Notes under the pieces: model-generated
What the model was told of the DNA's origin: nothing
Seen by the model: the letters and a program-made list of their open reading frames with translations, nothing else
Databases searched by the model: none
Made by a program: the position numbers and the translations under genes
DNA from: Chitinophagales bacterium
GTDB taxonomy: Bacteria; Bacteroidota; Bacteroidia; Chitinophagales; BACL12
Direction of reading: 5' to 3'
NCBI GenBank assembly: GCA_019694895.1
Contig: JAIBBA010000013.1
Location: 1 to 37,096 of the forward strand
Length of the DNA stretch: 37,096 nt
Shown: positions 1 through 7,677 of the stretch, piece by piece
Position numbering within the stretch: the stretch's first letter is position 1
How the letters are laid out: the number at the start of each line of letters is the position of its first letter

Positions 1-20
1 TTTGAATCCTGTCGAGGTCA
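1..20 (+). repeat. tRNA 3'-end copy, left (cut by window edge)
   Basis: These 20 bases are identical to 478-497. They read as the T-loop, the 3' half of the T-stem (CCTGT), the 3' acceptor strand (CGAGGTC) and an A discriminator. The CCA is not encoded, as is usual in this phylum. Identity stops exactly at the discriminator: base 21 is A and base 498 is C. This may be the true 3' end of a tRNA gene lying upstream of the window. The anticodon, and so the isotype, cannot be seen. Confidence 0.7.
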
Positions 21-87
21 ATTAATCCATCTATAAGCGGGATGTTTTTTTGGAGGAAGGAATGATTATGTTGGGAGAGTAACTTGT

Positions 88-324
88 ATGCAAGTATATG
101 TATTAAAAAGTCTTATAGCCAAACGGTTTTACGTTGGCATGACCATGGATGCTTATAACCGATTAGCCCAACATAATGCGGGCATGACTAGATCCACGAA
201 ATATCTTAAGCCATGGATAATTGTCCATGTTGAAGAATTTCCGGATGCTGCTTCAGCAAGAAGGCGAGAGAAATATTTAAAATCAGGAGCTGGAAGACGA
301 TACCTGAAGGGATTAAACTTGTAA
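88..324 (+). CDS. GIY-YIG nuclease domain protein (small, stand-alone)
   Basis: This 78-residue protein is essentially one GIY-YIG nuclease domain. The two signature strands appear as VYVLKS (residues 3-8) and FYVGMT (14-19). They are followed by an NRLAQHN helix containing the family arginine, and a C-terminal REKYLKS...RRYLK stretch typical of the short bacterial UPF0213/YhbQ-like group. There is no DNA-binding extension. A GGGAGA purine stretch at 73-78 sits about 9 bases before the ATG. The gene lies alone between two tRNA 3'-end copies and is followed by two hairpin-type repeats. That suggests it is the nuclease of a small mobile unit rather than a core repair gene. Family membership is clear; the mobility role is inferred from context. 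Confidence 0.85.
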   Translation: MQVYVLKSLIAKRFYVGMTMDAYNRLAQHNAGMTRSTKYLKPWIIVHVEEFPDAASARRREKYLKSGAGRRYLKGLNL

Positions 325-343
325 CAAATGCCAACAACGGCCC

Positions 344-378
344 GATAAACCCAATGCAAAGCTGGTGTGGCGATCTGA
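344..378 (+). repeat. hairpin-type repeat, copy 1 (degenerate)
   Basis: The core at 351-372 matches 445-467 with one single-base gap and two substitutions; both contain AATGCAAAGC followed by GGTG and GGCG. The stem partner on the left side is poorly kept here, so this copy looks decayed compared with the second one. Confidence 0.55.
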
Positions 379-433
379 CAATGCTTTAATAAGAAGGATA
401 GTGTGGTTACAATAGATTTGAATTCAGAAGCTT

Positions 434-466
434 GCCTCGCCAAGCCAAATGCAAAGCAGGTGAGGC
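434..466 (+). repeat. hairpin-type repeat, copy 2
   Basis: An 8-bp stem, GCCTCGCC (434-441) with GGTGAGGC (459-466), has one G-T wobble and encloses a 17-nt loop holding AAATGCAAAGC. The same loop core occurs about 95 bases upstream in copy 1. It lies only seven bases before the tRNA T-stem copy at 473, so it may be the right terminus of the GIY-YIG unit. Confidence 0.65.
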
Positions 467-472
467 GGGGTT

Positions 473-497
473 ACAGGTTTGAATCCTGTCGAGGTCA
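473..497 (+). repeat. tRNA 3'-end fragment (T-arm plus acceptor strand), right copy
   Basis: T-stem ACAGG (473-477) and CCTGT (485-489) enclose a 7-nt T-loop, TTTGAAT (the usual form is TTCGAAT). The 7-nt 3' acceptor strand CGAGGTC (490-496) and an A discriminator follow. No D-arm, anticodon arm or 5' acceptor (GACCTCG would be expected) lies upstream, so this is a fragment and not a working tRNA. It matches the window start over 478-497. Confidence 0.75.
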
Positions 498-522
498 CTT
501 TTCTTCCTTCGTTTTCTTGGAG

Positions 523-530
523 TATATTTG
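523..530 (+). promoter_or_regulatory. candidate -7 box (TATATTTG)
   Basis: This matches the Bacteroidota -7 consensus TAnnTTTG and lies about 90 bases before the lipoprotein start at 620. No TTG at the expected -33 distance is visible, so support is partial. Confidence 0.35.
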
Positions 531-545
531 GTAGGGTAGCGCTGT

Positions 546-557
546 CTAGTATCTAGT
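546..557 (+). repeat. dispersed CTAGTATCTAGT motif
   Basis: This 12-mer is the exact reverse complement of 22345-22356, which sits in another intergenic spacer beside a tandem array. Confidence 0.4.
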
Positions 558-568
558 CTGGTAACAGC

Positions 569-600
569 TTGGCGCCTTTGCCACTTTGCGTCTTAGCGCG
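569..600 (+). repeat. degenerate octamer array (TTnGCGnC-like)
   Basis: Four successive 8-mers occur here: TTGGCGCC, TTTGCCAC, TTTGCGTC and TTAGCGCG. They overlap the beginning of the longest reading frame of the next gene. This is one reason to start that gene at 620 rather than 569. Confidence 0.5.
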
Positions 601-619
601 AGCAAAACACATCCATCGC

Positions 620-1336
620 ATGCAAAAACTTATCTGGATAAGTATTTTCATCTGCACCATTCTTAGTTGTAAGGAGAGCAATATTACTGCGCAAATGCAC
701 CAAGGCGAGCACCTTGTAATTGTGGATTCTGTTGATGCAGAAAGCAGGTTTGTAGATTATGATTTTTATAAACGACATGGCGTATATTCAATTTACTACC
801 TGGGTGCAGATACTGATACTATTCAACTCGGCAAACACAAAATAAACGGCTTTGAAGATTTTCAAAACCGCAATGATTTTACCTTGCCCGATCCCTCGAA
901 ATTGAGTATTTATGTCGACACCCTTATTCCTTTGAAACAAATCATCAGGGTTTCAGGAAAAGGTATTCGTTACTATGAATTAAAAGATACCCTTGTTATT
1001 AATGCCTTTCCTATCATCGTCAGAAATCATTGCGATTCATTGATTAGACTAGGGATATTCAGCGAGATCTGCTACATGGTCCGTCAGGCACAAGATGAAA
1101 CCGGGGATTGGGTGGATATCGAAAATACAATTCGCTTCGGATGCAGCACCGGAGCGCGCGACATAGTCATTAAACCTGATAGCCTGATTATCGCACTGCT
1201 GCCAAGATACGAAGGCGATTATAAAACTGCTTGCCGACTTCGATTTATGCACGGCAAACATGCTGTGTATTCCAATGTGTTTTACGATATGATTGACAAA
1301 CGACAATTTAGCGAACCACTGCCGGATCAATATTGA
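620..1336 (+). CDS. putative lipoprotein of unknown function
   Basis: This 238-residue protein begins with a lipoprotein signal: MQK, then a hydrophobic stretch ending in ILSC, with the lipid-acceptor cysteine at residue 17. I chose the ATG at 620 because the 18 extra residues of the longer frame come from an octamer repeat array and would precede the signal peptide. The rest is soluble, rich in I, D, Y and R, with no motif I recognise. The next gene, also a lipoprotein, starts four bases after the stop, so the two probably form one transcript. Export to the envelope is well supported; function is unknown. Confidence 0.7.
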   Translation: MQKLIWISIFICTILSCKESNITAQMHQGEHLVIVDSVDAESRFVDYDFYKRHGVYSIYYLGADTDTIQLGKHKINGFEDFQNRNDFTLPDPSKLSIYVDTLIPLKQIIRVSGKGIRYYELKDTLVINAFPIIVRNHCDSLIRLGIFSEICYMVRQAQDETGDWVDIENTIRFGCSTGARDIVIKPDSLIIALLPRYEGDYKTACRLRFMHGKHAVYSNVFYDMIDKRQFSEPLPDQY

Positions 1337-1340
1337 TATT

Positions 1341-1961
1341 ATGCATGACTATAAAATGAAAATGAACTCGTCAATCTTAATGCTATGTGTCATTTTATTA
1401 AGTGCATGCACATCAAACCATGTTTCCGAGCCCAGGTTTCAATTTTCCCAAATAGATATTGTATCATACAAATGGACCTCAGATACCATTCAACATGATT
1501 GGCAACTCTATATAGCATCAATCGGCAGTATCGACAGCTTGGGTCAATGTGCCATCGCGCGTAGAGATACATTTAAAGGTACAGAACGATATTTCAAACA
1601 GGTACTTCCCATGGCATTTGATTCACTGATCGCTAAAATAAATTATAAAGAATTACCTACATCATTTTTTATAAAAGACGATGTTGTGCGCATCTATGAT
1701 GGATTTACTTACTGCCTGCTATGGCATCAGCAAGATACCATTGTATCTACTGTTTTCGAACCGGATAAAATTCCACATGGCGCCTTACGCGATTTTATCA
1801 TGCAATTGAATGATTTTATTCAACAGGCTGATACTGAAAGTTCAACGTCATTCGACTATTCTGAAATCAATCGGTATATACTAGAGCATGTTGTGGATTC
1901 ATCAAGATTGCCACCGTATCGGGACGTGATTGAATTTAAGCGCACAGACTCGCCGAAATAA
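1341..1961 (+). CDS. putative lipoprotein of unknown function
   Basis: This 206-residue protein has a lipoprotein signal ending LLSAC (cysteine at residue 23 if started at 1341). Equally good starts at 1356 (MKMNSS) and 1362 give a shorter signal peptide. The longest frame starts at 1293 inside the previous gene and would add 16 residues before the signal, so it was rejected. The mature part is soluble, with no recognised domain. It is probably co-transcribed with the lipoprotein four bases upstream. The pair may work together in the envelope, but the sequence does not say how. Confidence 0.7.
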   Translation: MHDYKMKMNSSILMLCVILLSACTSNHVSEPRFQFSQIDIVSYKWTSDTIQHDWQLYIASIGSIDSLGQCAIARRDTFKGTERYFKQVLPMAFDSLIAKINYKELPTSFFIKDDVVRIYDGFTYCLLWHQQDTIVSTVFEPDKIPHGALRDFIMQLNDFIQQADTESSTSFDYSEINRYILEHVVDSSRLPPYRDVIEFKRTDSPK

Positions 1962-2050
1962 GGTAGCAAAACGGTTGCCAACCGCCCTAAATATCGCAAT
2001 GCTTGCAGACCACTGTATCTACTAATATTTCTTCCATCTCCTTACACTTA

Positions 2051-2145
2051 TCTCCTCTTTCCTTTCTCCTTTCTCCTTTTTCCTTTCTCCTTTCTCCTTT
2101 CTCCTCTCTCCTTTCTCCTCTCTCCTCTCTCCTCTCTCCTCTCTT
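2051..2145. repeat. pyrimidine heptamer tandem array (TTTCTCC / TCTCTCC)
   Basis: About 13 copies of a 7-base unit alternate between TTTCTCC and TCTCTCC and run up to the stop codon of the leftward gene. One strand is almost purely pyrimidine, the other purine. The array fills the 3' side of the 184-base convergent spacer; the rest of that spacer (1962-2050) shows nothing recognisable. Confidence 0.85.
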
Positions 2146-3252
2146 TCACGAGATCCTTTCCCACTTGATTGTCATTGTATAATTCCCTGATTTTTTACCG
2201 ATTGACCGTGGAATCTCCACATTAAGGACTCTGGTAACAAATTCACCCGGCTGTAATGTTACAGGGTTTAAGTCAAATACAAATTCATCTTTAATCAAAT
2301 CCGAAGTTTCGCCCTGAAGTGCCAGGGTTATTCCACCGCCTACAACTAATATTACCAAAGAGCCAACCATGGCAATTAATGCACCTGTCATAATGCCTGC
2401 TGCCGCAGCCATACCTCCCGGAGTTGCTGCTACAGCTATTGCAACACCCATTGATATTAATGCAATGGATGTCAGTGTAGTGGCAATAATGGCACATGTC
2501 CTGAATGCACTGACAATTTTTTCCTGATCAGCAAAAACATCTTTATCAATCAACGTAAATGTTCCGATTAAGGTCTGAGGGAAAAATCCTGCATTATTTA
2601 GGTTAACTTCAGCAATAATACCTTTAGCCCCTAAATTTATTGTTTCGCCATCCTTCATTTTGCCTACATCAACAAGGTCGATCGTGGTTGATACACCTAA
2701 TGCGTCGGTAAACAGGGCATTCATGAGTATTTCGTCTTTCTTTAATTCAACAGTATTTGTGCAATGTATGCTTTCAACTGTCAGTCTAATTAATCGTGGC
2801 GCAACAACTGCAGGTTGTTTTGTGACGGGTGTGGATTTTGCTCCAACGCGCTTTTTTAATAACTTCTTTTCGAGCTCATCGATTTCTGAAGCGGTAAACT
2901 TTAAACTGTCGGGAACTGCAATACTTTTTATTTGTTCTGCTACTGAAGTATGGCTTTTGAGATCCACCTTCGCCAAATCACCAAAGCGCGATTGAAACTG
3001 AGTAGTATTTGATGGAATATTGCTAAATTTTTTTATGCGATTGATGAAATCCTTTTGTTCGGATTTTGCTAATATGTTATAGTGATTGAATAATGCACGC
3101 TCTATCGACTTGTTATCGCCGGTCATTGGATATGTTGTCGGATTTTCAATGTGCCCTACCAATTTGGCAATCGATAAATGTAAGACGTTTTCACTACGCT
3201 GTTGGATTTGATCAAATTTGTTTTGAGCAATGCCTAAATTGACTTTTTTCAT
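2146..3252 (-). CDS. unknown protein with Gly/Ala-rich membrane hairpin inside a beta-type domain
   Basis: This 368-residue protein has no signal peptide. Residues about 1-145 are charged and mostly helical. A Pro/Lys/Thr linker (about 138-150) leads to a beta-rich part with an IHCTNT...KKDEIL motif and G-D/G-E turns (about 152-240). Residues about 250-310 hold two long hydrophobic segments rich in A, I, G and M, with a PGG turn between them. The beta pattern then resumes to the end (DEFVFD...GNYTMTIKW). This looks like a beta domain with a membrane-inserting hairpin looped into it. From memory, similar DEI-L/Gly-hairpin modules occur in uncharacterised bacterial proteins, but I cannot name a family. 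Pore formation is possible but unproven. It is transcribed alone. Confidence 0.75.
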   Translation of the reverse strand: MKKVNLGIAQNKFDQIQQRSENVLHLSIAKLVGHIENPTTYPMTGDNKSIERALFNHYNILAKSEQKDFINRIKKFSNIPSNTTQFQSRFGDLAKVDLKSHTSVAEQIKSIAVPDSLKFTASEIDELEKKLLKKRVGAKSTPVTKQPAVVAPRLIRLTVESIHCTNTVELKKDEILMNALFTDALGVSTTIDLVDVGKMKDGETINLGAKGIIAEVNLNNAGFFPQTLIGTFTLIDKDVFADQEKIVSAFRTCAIIATTLTSIALISMGVAIAVAATPGGMAAAAGIMTGALIAMVGSLVILVVGGGITLALQGETSDLIKDEFVFDLNPVTLQPGEFVTRVLNVEIPRSIGKKSGNYTMTIKWERIS

Positions 3253-3402
3253 GTTAATGGTTTTGTGTTTTGAGATTGTTATTAGTTCTTTGAGTCTGTA
3301 TTAAAGGTAATAATTTGTATAACTTAAATCCATATTTATTTCCCGTTTTCTTATTCATTTCAGCCTTAATAGTGGACTAAACCTCGTATTTTAGCACTTG
3401 CG

Positions 3403-4848
3403 ATGCCATTATCGGAGAATTCCTCATCCTTCCACAGATCTATGTGGCTTGTGACCTGTGCCATTGTGGGCGGACTTACACTGCCACTGCTTATTCAGGA
3501 TGGGATGTTTATGGATGCACTGCTATACACCTCCGTAGCTAATAACCTTAGCACCGGTTACGGAACATTTTGGTTCCCGCAGTTCAGCCTGCATAATGTA
3601 TCTGATTTCAATGCATTTCATGAGCAACCTCCTCTGGGGATTTTCATTCAATCATTATTCTTCAGAGCATTTGGACATAGCATGTATGTAGAACGGTTTT
3701 ATACTTTTCTCATGCTGATTATTACCGCACGATTAATGGTATCCTTATGGAAGCGCGTTTATCTTTCTGAAAGCATATTACACCAATATTCCTGGCTGCC
3801 TGTTTTATTATGGATGCTGTCGCCAATTTGCTTTTGGTCTTACAGCAATAATATGCTCGAGAATACCATGGGTGTTTTTACGCTGTCGGCAGTGATTTTG
3901 TTGTTTGATGCCATGCGCAGTCAGAAAACATCAAAATTTATTTTGGGTGGATTGTTTATTTTTCTTGCCACTATGATCAAAGGAGTGCCCGGTTTATTTC
4001 CGCTGGCAACACCATGCATAATCTGGATAATGGAAAGAAATTCCGGCTTTGTTAAGATGATTTGGCAATCATTTTTATCATTCATAACAGTGGCTTTGCT
4101 TTACTGCTGTATGCTCCTTATTCCGGATGCACGTGAAAGCTATGATGTGTATTTTTTACAGCGTACTTTATTCCGCATAGATTCACTTCCAACCGTAAAT
4201 AGCAGGTTTTATATATTGGGCAGATTATTTCTTGAACTATTGCCTCAGTTTATTTTGCTTATCATTGTGTTGCTGATCGCACGCAATAAAAAACGCATTC
4301 CTGGTGCGCAGTATTTTAAACAAGGATTGATATTTATTCTAATCGGTATTTCAGCATCTCTTCCCCTCATGCTCACCATGGTGCAAAAAGCATTTTATTT
4401 TGTTCCGGCACTTCCCTTGTTTGCTATAGGATTGGCTTCAATGATGGCACCGGTTATCGCTATTGAAAATCGCAAGGAAAATTTACGTCCCTCAACATTG
4501 AAAGTATGGCGTGGTGTTGGTGTCCTTTTGTTTATCGGCATGCTCGGCTATACCGGTGCTATGTTCGGTCATGTTAAGCGCGATAAAGATCTTATACATG
4601 ATGTTAGATTAATTGGAGATGCAATTCCGAATGAGCATGTTATTGGCACACCGAATGCCATGTGGAATAACTGGAGCATGCAAACTTATATGATGCGTTA
4701 TAACAACATGAGTATGGATGAGGGTTATAAACAAACTTATGTGGTTGTAGATCAGAAATATCAAACGCAAATTCCGGAATTTTATACCAAAATAGATATC
4801 CCAACTAAGCGATATCATCTGTTCAAAAGAAAGGAATCAGGCATCTAG
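3403..4848 (+). CDS. GT-C family glycosyltransferase (ArnT/PMT-like) integral membrane protein
   Basis: This 481-residue protein with about ten hydrophobic helices resembles GT-C enzymes of the PMT/ArnT superfamily, which move a sugar from a polyprenyl-phosphate donor to an acceptor at the outer face of the inner membrane. The first luminal loop has the expected acidic motif (DGMFMDALLY, about residues 33-42), and HEQPPLG (about 73-79) matches the family H/E-PPL loop. The C-terminal soluble part is short. The stop codon overlaps the next gene's possible GTG start, so the two are probably co-transcribed. Donor and acceptor cannot be read from the sequence; lipid A, protein or a glycan precursor are all possible. 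Confidence 0.8.
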   Translation: MPLSENSSSFHRSMWLVTCAIVGGLTLPLLIQDGMFMDALLYTSVANNLSTGYGTFWFPQFSLHNVSDFNAFHEQPPLGIFIQSLFFRAFGHSMYVERFYTFLMLIITARLMVSLWKRVYLSESILHQYSWLPVLLWMLSPICFWSYSNNMLENTMGVFTLSAVILLFDAMRSQKTSKFILGGLFIFLATMIKGVPGLFPLATPCIIWIMERNSGFVKMIWQSFLSFITVALLYCCMLLIPDARESYDVYFLQRTLFRIDSLPTVNSRFYILGRLFLELLPQFILLIIVLLIARNKKRIPGAQYFKQGLIFILIGISASLPLMLTMVQKAFYFVPALPLFAIGLASMMAPVIAIENRKENLRPSTLKVWRGVGVLLFIGMLGYTGAMFGHVKRDKDLIHDVRLIGDAIPNEHVIGTPNAMWNNWSMQTYMMRYNNMSMDEGYKQTYVVVDQKYQTQIPEFYTKIDIPTKRYHLFKRKESGI

Positions 4849-4853
4849 TGATC

Positions 4854-6479
4854 ATGCAAACTCGTAATAAGATATTTTACTTCCTTGCTGTATGCAGCTT
4901 ATTTGTTGTGGCATGTACACATCACGATACGGAGGATAAAAAAATATTCCACCTCAATCTTGCCAGTCCTGTTACATCGCTTGACCCTGCGTTTTCCAGC
5001 GATCAACCGAATACCTGGAGCGTAAATTTATTGTTCAACGGACTTGTGCAACTGGATAGTGATCTTCAAGTGCAACCATGTATTGCATCTCATTGGGAAT
5101 TATCGCCTGACCGCTTGCGATATACCTTTCACTTGCGCAACGATGTTTATTTTCATAATGATGCATGTTTCCCCGGTGGAAAGGGTAGGCGAGTGGTTGC
5201 AGAAGATGTGGTGTATTCATTTCACCGACTTATAGATCCTAAAGTGGCAGCACGTGGAAATTGGGTATTTAATAATATTGTCGACACGCTATTGCCATTT
5301 ACTGCAATAAATGATTCAACAATAGAAATTAGGCTGCTTAAACCTTTTGCGCCATTTATTCAGCGATTGAGTATTCCGTATTGTTCTGTCGTTCCACATG
5401 AAGCCATTGAAAAATATGGACTTGATTTCAGAAGTCACCCTGTCGGAACGGGGCCTTTTGTATTTAAACAATGGGATGAAGGTGAATTGATCATCTTACA
5501 TCGATTCGATAACTATTTTGAACGCGATAATGCCGGAAACCGTCTTCCATACCTCGATGCCGTAAATATTCATTTCATCGCAAATAAGTCGACCGAATTT
5601 TTGAAATTCCTCAGTGGCGATCTGGATTTTGTCAGCGATATTGATGCAGCCATGAAAGAAGATATCCTCACGAAGGAAGGCAATTTGCAGGATAAATATG
5701 CCGAGAAAATAAATTTATTGAAAGGTCCTTATCTCAATGTTGAATATTTCTCCATTTTAATGGATACCTCGAATGTATTGGTGAAATCAAGTCCGCTTTC
5801 CATGGAGGAAGTGCGTAAAGCCATTAATTATGGTTTCGATAGAAAGGAAATGTTATTGTTCCTCAAAAACAACAGAGGTGTTGCCGCAACTTGTGGCATA
5901 GTGCCTCCCGAATTATTGCCTGCCGGACCGGTAGGATATGGATATGACTACCATCCGGATAGTGCACTAGTGCTGCTTAAAAGAGCGGGGTTTGAAAATG
6001 GCGTAGGCCTACCGGAAATTGTAATACAGACTATAGAGCAGTATCAGGATATCGCAGTTTACTTAAAAGATAAACTTGAAGATATCGGCATCGCCATTCG
6101 CATTGAAACCATCGATCCGAGATTGATGCGTGAAATGCGATTAAATGGCACAACAGTATTTTTCAGATCAAGTTGGATTGCAGATTATGCAGATGCTGAA
6201 AATTATTTCACTTTGTTTTATGGGTTAAGCGATGCACCTCCTAATTATACAAGGTATAAAAATGCCACTTTCGATAGCTTGTATACTATTGCGGTTGCAG
6301 AGCCCGATGCGGTGGTGCGCGGAAAATTATACCGCAGCATGGACAGTCTCATGATGCAGGATGCGCCGGTGGTGCCACTGTTTTATGATGAAATTTACCG
6401 CTTCACGCAAAAAAATATCACAGGTCTCGAACCCAACGGATTAAATATGCTTGACTTGCGAAGAGTGAAAAAAGATTGA
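4854..6479 (+). CDS. ABC-type peptide/solute-binding lipoprotein (SBP family 5, DppA/OppA-like)
   Basis: This protein of about 541 residues carries a lipoprotein signal (MQTRNK...LFVVAC, Cys at about 21). The fold signature of extracellular solute-binding family 5 follows: LNLASPVTSLDPAFSSD near the N-terminus, PCIASHWELSPD, VVAEDVVYSFHRL and a GTGPFVFKQW motif in the middle. These proteins bind oligopeptides, nickel or similar ligands for an ABC importer, but no permease or ATPase genes are beside it. I chose the ATG at 4854; a GTG at 4848 overlapping the previous stop (TAGTG) is an alternative. The stop is four bases from the convergent Nudix gene. Confidence 0.88.
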   Translation: MQTRNKIFYFLAVCSLFVVACTHHDTEDKKIFHLNLASPVTSLDPAFSSDQPNTWSVNLLFNGLVQLDSDLQVQPCIASHWELSPDRLRYTFHLRNDVYFHNDACFPGGKGRRVVAEDVVYSFHRLIDPKVAARGNWVFNNIVDTLLPFTAINDSTIEIRLLKPFAPFIQRLSIPYCSVVPHEAIEKYGLDFRSHPVGTGPFVFKQWDEGELIILHRFDNYFERDNAGNRLPYLDAVNIHFIANKSTEFLKFLSGDLDFVSDIDAAMKEDILTKEGNLQDKYAEKINLLKGPYLNVEYFSILMDTSNVLVKSSPLSMEEVRKAINYGFDRKEMLLFLKNNRGVAATCGIVPPELLPAGPVGYGYDYHPDSALVLLKRAGFENGVGLPEIVIQTIEQYQDIAVYLKDKLEDIGIAIRIETIDPRLMREMRLNGTTVFFRSSWIADYADAENYFTLFYGLSDAPPNYTRYKNATFDSLYTIAVAEPDAVVRGKLYRSMDSLMMQDAPVVPLFYDEIYRFTQKNITGLEPNGLNMLDLRRVKKD

Positions 6480-6483
6480 GCAA

Positions 6484-6897
6484 TTATTGATGTTCACACA
6501 AAAGTGACACTACCTTTTTATCTATTGGTAACGCAAATAAATCAGGATGCAAATCATTTATAGGCATCCATTTAAATTGCAGCTGTTCTTCTTTGTCAAA
6601 TATGGCAAGAGCAGGATCTCCTGAAACGGTATAATAAATACTTATTACCTGATGCGAAGGATCTATCATACTTTGGACAAAAAAATCAGTGGTATAAAAA
6701 TGATGTATATCGCTGATTTCCATCGACAACTCCTCACGGAATTCTCTTCGCAGGCAATCAATGATCCCTTCACCAAATTCGAGTCCGCCACCCGGAAATT
6801 TTCTGATCATTTGACCACGCACCGGTTCTTCCACGATTAGAATATTTCCATCGTGAATCCAGAGACCATAGACGCGAACATTAAACATGTTGGGCAT
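6484..6897 (-). CDS. Nudix hydrolase
   Basis: This 137-residue protein carries a full Nudix box: GGGLEFGEG, then about ten residues on REFREELSME, matching GX5EX7REUXEEXGU. It hydrolyses a nucleoside diphosphate linked to another moiety; the substrate (oxidised nucleotide, ADP-ribose, NDP-sugar) is not evident. It starts inside the 3' end of the peroxiredoxin gene (17-base overlap) on the same strand. The two are therefore translationally linked, which would fit an oxidative-damage role. That link is inference. Confidence 0.92.
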   Translation of the reverse strand: MPNMFNVRVYGLWIHDGNILIVEEPVRGQMIRKFPGGGLEFGEGIIDCLRREFREELSMEISDIHHFYTTDFFVQSMIDPSHQVISIYYTVSGDPALAIFDKEEQLQFKWMPINDLHPDLFALPIDKKVVSLLCEHQ

Positions 6898-7363
6898 TCA
6901 ATTGCTCGAGCGTTGAGCGTATTGCTTCGAAATTTGGCAGCTCTCCCGCATTTTCAAGTATTTCTGCATACCGTACTATACCTTCTTTGTCGATGATGAA
7001 TGCGCTTCGTTTGGAAACACCTTTCAATTCCATTCCCCAACGATCGTAGATACAGCCATATGTTTCAGAAACGGTTTTGTTGAAGTCGCTAAGCAAAGGG
7101 AAATTTAATTTTTGCTCCTCGCGAAACACTTTTAAACTATAAGGTGCATCCACGCTGATGCCGAATACTTTCGCGTTCATGTTGTTGTAAAATGCAATGT
7201 CATCGCGTGTAGCACATAACTCAGCAGTGCAAGTACTGGTAAATGCAAACGGGAAAAACAGAAGTAATACATTTTCACCTTTTAGGGCCGACAATCGCAC
7301 GGGTTGCTTGTCAGTGTCATACATTAAAAAATCCGGGGCTTGTTGTCCGTTCTCGATCTTCAT
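6881..7363 (-). CDS. AhpE/Bcp-like peroxiredoxin (AhpC/TSA family)
   Basis: This 160-residue thioredoxin-fold peroxidase reduces H2O2 and organic or lipid hydroperoxides. The active-site segment FPFAFTSTCTAELC (about residues 37-50) contains the peroxidatic Cys45 in the PxxxTxxC arrangement, with Cys50 nearby as a possible resolving cysteine. The GVSKRSAFIIDKEG strand pair is typical of this group. There is no signal peptide, so it is cytoplasmic. It is the first gene of a two-gene unit with the overlapping Nudix hydrolase. A TATCTTTA stretch (minus strand, plus-strand 7382-7389) about 20 bases upstream is one base off the -7 consensus. Confidence 0.92.
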   Translation of the reverse strand: MKIENGQQAPDFLMYDTDKQPVRLSALKGENVLLLFFPFAFTSTCTAELCATRDDIAFYNNMNAKVFGISVDAPYSLKVFREEQKLNFPLLSDFNKTVSETYGCIYDRWGMELKGVSKRSAFIIDKEGIVRYAEILENAGELPNFEAIRSTLEQLNAQHV

Positions 7364-7677
7364 CTGTGTTAAAAATTTAAAGTAAAGATATGCTAAACAG
7401 GGGCTATAACATCTTTACATGAAAAGGGTTCAATAAAGTGCATTGAACTGTGCGATGCGATATCTGCCTGAAGTATATGCCCCTTGCCATGCCGAAGCCG
7501 ACAGATAAAGGCTTGATTTCCATGGCAGTAGGGGATTGTGCGGAGGCTATTCGATGTGGTCTTTTGGGCGTCAAAGAAGCTTTTTGACCGATTTGTGAAA
7601 GAAATATCTCCACAGGTTAGGGAAATCCTGATTATATTTATCTTTGAAACACAATTCAAATAACTAAAAACTTACGT
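7364..7677. other. divergent spacer without a recognised gene
   Basis: The 314 bases separate the divergent peroxiredoxin and the secreted-protein gene. Reading frames inside look like noise: low-quality composition and no motifs. It holds a candidate -7 box for the rightward gene (7639-7646) and a near-consensus one for the leftward gene. The unusually long stretch of about 220 bases between them shows no structure I can name. Confidence 0.5.
7639..7646 (+). promoter_or_regulatory. candidate -7 box (TATCTTTG)
   Basis: This is an exact match to TAnnTTTG, 31 bases before the ATG at 7678. No clear TTG is visible at the -33 position. Confidence 0.5.

Noticed and set aside
473..497. A complete tRNA gene ending at 497
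   Set aside because: Only the T-arm and the 3' acceptor strand can be drawn. The 70 bases upstream contain the hairpin repeat and no D-arm, anticodon arm or matching 5' acceptor.
2660..2995. Rightward coding frame inside the leftward gene
   Set aside because: It is a shadow of the antisense strand of the membrane-hairpin protein, with no family features or start signal.
7393..7659. Small leftward genes in the spacer before the T9SS protein
   Set aside because: Two overlapping frames in different phases, no motifs, no ribosome-binding site, and the promoter of the rightward gene falls inside.
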